Assembly: GCA_026387115.1 (NCBI GenBank)
Contig: JAPLMI010000215.1
Coordinates: 1-9,768, forward strand
Source: Candidatus Omnitrophota bacterium
GTDB taxonomy: Bacteria; Omnitrophota; Gorgyraeia; 2-01-FULL-45-10
Length of the DNA: 9,768 nt
Direction: 5' to 3'
The notes under the pieces are model-generated. The model did no database searches. It saw nothing but the letters and a program-made list of their open reading frames with translations, and was not told the DNA's origin. Of this stretch, positions 5,909-9,768 are shown one piece after another. A program made the translations under genes and the position numbers. Position 1 is the first letter of the stretch. Every line of letters starts with the position of its first letter.

Positions 5909-6035
5909 TTACCGCTTTTCCGGGCACCACCAACAGGGAAGCGGTACAGAAGGATATCATAGCTTCGCTTCACGATGTCCGGCTTATTGTGCTTACGGGA
6001 TACGGTAAGATTCTGGTCAATGCGCCGGAAGGGGA
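5909..6035. other. Convergent intergenic remainder with a hairpin and a start-less plus-strand ORF
   Basis: Between the abiE operon and the HEAT-repeat gene, which converge. It holds a hairpin ACCGCTTttCC (5911-5921) with GGAAGCGGT (5937-5945) around a 15-base loop; no T-run follows on either strand, so it is not a typical terminator. On the plus strand, 5869-6039 is open for 56 codons, with text such as TNREAVQKDIIASLHDVRL, but has no start codon and overlaps the end of the HEAT gene. It could be debris of a lost gene. Confidence 0.3.
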
Positions 6036-8081
6036 TTAGCGTTTTCTATTCTTTATCCGCCTGAGGGCGACGGAGGCGCGTTTCTGGATTTCGTCGCTTT
6101 GATGATTTAAGAGTTTTTCGATGGCCGGCACGGACTTCGCGGTGCCGAGCTCCGATAGCGCCTCGAGGGCGTTTTTGAGCTGTTCGGTTTTATCCGATAA
6201 TATATCCGTCACAAAGACATCCTCGGTATTCGGGCCCAATTCCCTCAAGATGGATAAAATCATGTGCCGCTTCCTGTAAGAATCAAAATCGTCATTGAGT
6301 ATAGACATGAAGATATTACGTAACGGGATGACCGCGTCCTGGCCGATCGCGACGGCGATGGGCCTGGCCAGGCGCCTTCCCGTTTTTTCGTCAAAAATGA
6401 TATCTTTAAAAAGGGTGTTAGGTTTCAATTCCGAAATAACGTCGTCCTTGACGTTTTCGTACCCCACAGATTCTATCAATAGCGGCAGGTAGCTGTATGT
6501 CTTTTCCGTAAGACAGGTTTTTATCAAACCGGCAAACAATTTTTCGAAACGTTTGCGCGCCGCCTCGTTCTTTATTTTTCTATATTCGTCCCTCGTCTCG
6601 ACAATCAGTTTTTCCTTATGCGGATAGTCTTTTGCGCCTATCAGGATGCTAAATACGCCCTCGAAGTCCCGTATAAGGCGGATGAGGAGATCCTCATCCG
6701 CAGATTTCATATTGGCGAGGATCCTGCTCGCGATGTTTGGTATGAGGTCTGTCTTTTTTTCGGCAAGGAGGTCTTCGATAAGGTTTTTTATTTCATCCGC
6801 GATCCCAATCTCGAGCAAAAAGGAAGGTTTCTCGCCTAACACCTTCGTCACCTTTTCGTCACTCGACATATCCGCCCAGAAGGCCTCTTCCAGTATTTGA
6901 GAGCAGACGTTTTGCGATACCTCATTCTGAAGGAACCTTTTTTCGAGAACAGGGAAGAAACGCTTCCTCTTCTCGGCGGTCGGCAGGAGCCTGGCGATCA
7001 GTTTCCGTATATCCATGACGGAAGATTTTCTGACGGTGAAATCCGAGACGATCAATTCCATGATCGCGTCGTCTGAGAATTCACGTATGATATCCTCTAC
7101 AAGGTTCTTATCCGAATCTTCAGGAGAAGAGATCTTTGACTTTAACACCTCGCCGCGCACCGTTGGCTCAAGCGCCATAATAAGGCTGCCCATGTGTTTT
7201 TTTAAGTCTTCGTATGAGGCGCCTTCGGTATTTTTAAGATGGATAGCGATCTTCTCGATACCGGCCCGCGCGAACTCTATTCCGGGCGCAAAACCTGCCG
7301 GGCCGCCTCCTCCGCCGGCGCCGCTTCCCGAACCGCGTCCGCCACCGGTTCCTCCTCCGCCTCTGCCTGTACCGCCCCCGGTGCCGCCTCCTCCGCCTCC
7401 CGTGCCGCTTCCGCCGTGTCCGCCGGATACACCTGACATAGCCGCCTTCGAGATGAGCTTACCCATCCTCTTCGGATCGCCGGTCACCTCGCCGACGAGG
7501 GACGCTATATCGTCTTTGGACATCGCGGCCTTGCCCATTATATAATTCATTATCAGGAAATCTTCCAGATGCTTCCTCGCCTCGAGCGCCTCTTCCCCTT
7601 TCTTGCTGACCCTTTTAAAAAATATCTCGTCCGACTTGATATGGTCTATATTCTTCCTTTGCAGGTAGGCGCCGAGCCCGTTTTCCGACCTGATAGCATT
7701 CGGCCCATCGGCGATTATCTTCAGGAACGCGTGCATTTCACCTTCAGCCAGCCCGCGGCTGAAGGTGAGCGACGTGATGCCGCATTCCTTGACTACGCCG
7801 AGGATCGGATATGTTTTTGAGTCCAGGCCTTTAATGGGAATGTCTTCGAGAAGGCATGAACCTTCCATGAAGGTGAATGTTGCGGATTCTTTTACAAGGA
7901 GGATGCTTTTTAAGAGCTCACAGGCATTTCTTACGTTGCTCTGTAGGAAGGGGTGGTTCGCGCCGAACATCCTGAAGTTCTTAGCCGAAATGCTGGCCTG
8001 CCTCAAAAAACGCTTGGCGATACCGGCGAGCCGGGCTTCTTCCTGCGATAACTTCTTCTCTTTATTGTTCTCTTCCGGCAT
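6036..8081 (-). CDS. HEAT-repeat protein with glycine-rich linker, function unknown
   Basis: A 681-residue protein with no signal peptide or membrane segment, so probably cytoplasmic. The N-terminal part (about 14-180) contains KNFRMFGANHPFLQSNVRNACELLKSILL and FMEGSCLLEDIPIKG, a layout seen at the start of many bacterial HEAT/HD-type regulatory proteins (a 'Y-P-x-x-H-P' helix followed by a beta segment). Residues about 217-261 are almost pure glycine with scattered Ser, Thr and Arg, a flexible linker. The rest is alpha-helical, with clear HEAT repeats at the C-terminus (about 615-675: EQLKNALEALSELGTAKSVPAIEKLL, then QKRASVALRRI). HEAT arrays bind other proteins; no catalytic motif is visible. 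It follows rpmB by 48 bases on the same strand and may share its promoter. The ATG at 8081 has only a weak, distant AAGG upstream. Confidence 0.85.
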   Translation of the reverse strand: MPEENNKEKKLSQEEARLAGIAKRFLRQASISAKNFRMFGANHPFLQSNVRNACELLKSILLVKESATFTFMEGSCLLEDIPIKGLDSKTYPILGVVKECGITSLTFSRGLAEGEMHAFLKIIADGPNAIRSENGLGAYLQRKNIDHIKSDEIFFKRVSKKGEEALEARKHLEDFLIMNYIMGKAAMSKDDIASLVGEVTGDPKRMGKLISKAAMSGVSGGHGGSGTGGGGGGTGGGTGRGGGGTGGGRGSGSGAGGGGGPAGFAPGIEFARAGIEKIAIHLKNTEGASYEDLKKHMGSLIMALEPTVRGEVLKSKISSPEDSDKNLVEDIIREFSDDAIMELIVSDFTVRKSSVMDIRKLIARLLPTAEKRKRFFPVLEKRFLQNEVSQNVCSQILEEAFWADMSSDEKVTKVLGEKPSFLLEIGIADEIKNLIEDLLAEKKTDLIPNIASRILANMKSADEDLLIRLIRDFEGVFSILIGAKDYPHKEKLIVETRDEYRKIKNEAARKRFEKLFAGLIKTCLTEKTYSYLPLLIESVGYENVKDDVISELKPNTLFKDIIFDEKTGRRLARPIAVAIGQDAVIPLRNIFMSILNDDFDSYRKRHMILSILRELGPNTEDVFVTDILSDKTEQLKNALEALSELGTAKSVPAIEKLLNHQSDEIQKRASVALRRIKNRKR

Positions 8082-8129
8082 TTTGCTTTGCAGCCTTTTA
8101 ATTGAAAAAGATCATGCCGTGTGCTAAAA

Positions 8130-8360
8130 TTAAACTGCTTTTACGACCTTGCCCGCCTTCAGGCATTTGACGCAGACGCGGATCTTCTTATGAACGCCGT
8201 CGACAATTGTGCGAACGGTCTTTAGGTTAGGCAGGAACCGGCGCGCGGTTATGCCCGTTATCTTCTGGCCTACGCCGCCTTTACTCTTGGCAAGGCCGCG
8301 GCGGACTATGGTCCTTCCGGCAACCGGTTTTTTACCGCAGACTTCGCATATTTTTGACAT
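8130..8360 (-). CDS. rpmB: 50S ribosomal protein L28 (bL28), zinc-ribbon type
   Basis: A 76-residue component of the large ribosomal subunit. It opens MSKICEVCGKKP and keeps the typical ARRFLPNLKTVR core and RVCVKCLKAGKV tail. Two CxxC pairs (C5/C8 and C63/C66) make this the zinc-binding ('C+') form; many bacteria have lost these cysteines. The frame is open further upstream, but the ATG at 8360 is chosen because the family starts here and GGAG lies about 8 bases before it. It is divergent from recG with a 45-base gap and leads into the HEAT-repeat gene. rpmB close to recG is also a known neighbourhood in Firmicutes. Confidence 0.97.
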   Translation of the reverse strand: MSKICEVCGKKPVAGRTIVRRGLAKSKGGVGQKITGITARRFLPNLKTVRTIVDGVHKKIRVCVKCLKAGKVVKAV

Positions 8361-8382
8361 AATAGTTGCTCCATTTTGCGAT

Positions 8383-8411
8383 ATGTTAACACAGGCGGAT
8401 ACGGGATGCAA
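8383..8411 (-). promoter_or_regulatory. Probable rpmB promoter, overlapping the recG start codon
   Basis: On the minus strand, TTGCAT (8411-8406), a 17-base spacer and TAACAT (8388-8383). Each box matches sigma70 consensus at four positions. Transcription would start near 8376, giving rpmB a leader of about 15 bases that contains its GGAG site. The -35 box covers the recG ATG. Confidence 0.45.
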
Positions 8412-9768
8412 GAGAAAAATATTCTGTTGAATACGCCGGCCAGGTATTTTAAGGGGGTCGGGCCGAAGAGAGGGGAGCTTCTCTCGAGGCTCGGCATCCG
8501 GAGCGCCGAGGACATTCTGTATTATCTGCCCGTAAGGTATGAGGACCGGTCTCACCCGGTGCCTATAAAGGACCTCAGGCCGGGCGAATCTCAGGCGGTG
8601 CGGGGCGAAGTCGTTACGGCAACATCGCGGATAACAAAAACCGGGATGCCGCTATTCCAGATAGCGATAACCGATACTACGGGATTCGTCCACGCTGTAT
8701 GGTTCAACCAGCCGTATTTAAAGGATTACTTCAGAAAAGGCACGCATGTCCTTTTTTACGGCAAAGTCGAGATACTGGACAAGCTCCAGATAACCCAGCC
8801 CGAATACGAAATTTTAAAAGGCGACGACACGGACTCGATTCACATCGGGCGGATAGTTCCGATCTACACTCTTACCGAAGGCCTTGGCCAGAGATATTTA
8901 AGGAGCCTGACGTATTCCGCGATGTCGATTTGCGCGAAATTCCTGAAGGAGAAGCTGCCGACATATTTGCTGGCGCGTGAAAAACTGGTCGACGTCAAAT
9001 TCGCGGTTAAAAACATACATTTCCCGGCGAGCTTCGCAAATCTCGAAAGGGCATACAGGCGGATAGTCTTCGAGGAATTCTTTATGCTGCAGCTTGCGCT
9101 GGCGCTCAAGAAGAAGGCTGTTTTGTTTGGCCAGAGAGGCCTGGGCCATAAAACGGGCGGCGGGCTTCTGGAATCGTTCAAGAAGAGACTGTCATTCGAA
9201 TTGACCGGGGCCCAGCGGAAAGCCATAGCCGACATAGAGCGCGATATGTGCGGTGGAAGGCCGATGAACCGTCTTCTCGAGGGGGATGTCGGAAGCGGCA
9301 AGACGGTAGTTGCCGCTTCCGCGCTTACCCTCACGGTCGAGAACGGTTTTCAGGGCGCGATGATGGCGCCGACCGAAGTTTTGGCGCGCCAGCATTTTAT
9401 AAACTTAAGCGAACTTCTGATGCCGCTGGGGGTCAATATCGCGCTTCTTATCGGCGGCATTGACCAGAAGGCGAAAGCGCAAATTTGCGCGGCCGTTAAA
9501 GAGGGTAAGATCGATATCGTCGTCGGGACTCACGCTGTCATTCAGGAATCGGTCGAGTTTAAGTCGCTCGGCCTTGCCGTCATCGATGAGCAGCATAAAT
9601 TCGGAGTTACGCAGAGATCGCTCCTGAAACAGAAAGGATATAACCCGCACATTCTCGTGATGACCGCGACGCCGATCCCCAGGACGCTTGCGCTCACCGT
9701 CTACGGCGACCTGGATATTTCCATAATAAAGGAATTGCCGAAGGGCCGGGGAGCGATCGCGACCTACT
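8406..9768 (+). CDS. recG: ATP-dependent DNA helicase RecG (3' end outside window)
   Basis: The first 454 codons of a protein usually near 690 residues. RecG is a superfamily 2 translocase that regresses stalled replication forks and moves branched DNA junctions. The N-terminus has the RecG helix-hairpin-helix-like opening RYFKGVGPKRGELLSRLGI and YYLPVRYEDRS, followed by the OB-fold wedge domain (about 55-160, with HAVWFNQPYLKDYF). Helicase motifs in order: Q-motif region FELTGAQRKAI (about 267-277), Walker A GDVGSGKT (293-300), APTEVLARQH, the Walker B box DEQH (394-397), and motif III TATPIPRT (420-427). All catalytic residues visible are intact. The ATG at 8406 is preceded by GGCGG about 7 bases upstream; no better in-frame start exists in the gap to rpmB. 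Confidence 0.96.
   Translation, partial: MQEKNILLNTPARYFKGVGPKRGELLSRLGIRSAEDILYYLPVRYEDRSHPVPIKDLRPGESQAVRGEVVTATSRITKTGMPLFQIAITDTTGFVHAVWFNQPYLKDYFRKGTHVLFYGKVEILDKLQITQPEYEILKGDDTDSIHIGRIVPIYTLTEGLGQRYLRSLTYSAMSICAKFLKEKLPTYLLAREKLVDVKFAVKNIHFPASFANLERAYRRIVFEEFFMLQLALALKKKAVLFGQRGLGHKTGGGLLESFKKRLSFELTGAQRKAIADIERDMCGGRPMNRLLEGDVGSGKTVVAASALTLTVENGFQGAMMAPTEVLARQHFINLSELLMPLGVNIALLIGGIDQKAKAQICAAVKEGKIDIVVGTHAVIQESVEFKSLGLAVIDEQHKFGVTQRSLLKQKGYNPHILVMTATPIPRTLALTVYGDLDISIIKELPKGRGAIATY

Noticed and set aside
5911..5945. Hairpin as a terminator for the HEAT-repeat gene or abiEii
   Set aside because: No T-run follows the hairpin on either strand and the loop is long.
7015..7545. Plus-strand proline-rich ORF
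   Set aside because: The proline runs are the antisense of the glycine-rich linker codons of the HEAT-repeat gene.
1..9768. CRISPR arrays, tRNA or rRNA genes
   Set aside because: No regularly spaced direct repeats and no tRNA- or rRNA-like conserved sequence was seen.

Overview
The window reads as chromosomal DNA of an uncultured, moderate-GC, Gram-negative-type bacterium. The very basic bS22/mS38-like micro-protein, a TPR protein with an N-terminal hydrophobic segment, and an orphan HEAT-repeat protein beside rpmB and recG suggest a candidate-phylum lineage such as Omnitrophota or its relatives. This is inference from gene content and style; there is no rRNA or other decisive marker.

Layout. 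(1) 1-2276, minus strand: a compact operon hisG - bS22/mS38-like micro-gene (29 aa) - TPR protein (runs off the left edge), read from a good sigma70-type promoter at 2248-2276. (2) 2290-2836: more than 500 bases with no convincing gene, holding two large imperfect foldback (inverted-repeat) structures, 2293-2522 and 2601-2769. The first folds into a long stem capped by a branched multi-hairpin head. (3) 2837-4203: an intact insertion sequence with one DDE transposase (ISNCY/IS1202-like) and ends that each carry two copies of a TGTCCGCTTT site. (4) 4225-5725, plus strand: an AbiE-type abortive-infection/toxin-antitoxin operon (AbiEi antitoxin, AbiEii nucleotidyltransferase toxin) behind a near-consensus promoter that begins about 20-35 bases outside the IS. 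(5) 5726-6035: a 310-base convergent gap with a possible PilZ-domain remnant on the minus strand. (6) 6036-8360, minus strand: rpmB (ribosomal protein L28, four-cysteine type) followed by a 681-aa HEAT-repeat protein with a glycine-rich linker. (7) 8406-end, plus strand: the N-terminal two thirds of recG, divergent from rpmB across a 45-base gap.

How it fits together. The flanks are housekeeping (histidine biosynthesis, two ribosome-associated small proteins, replication-fork repair). The middle, 2290-5740, is an accessory island of foldback repeats, an IS and a defence operon inserted between them. The clearest unannotated gene is the micro-gene at 1115-1204. The least explained sequence is the pair of foldbacks at 2293-2769.
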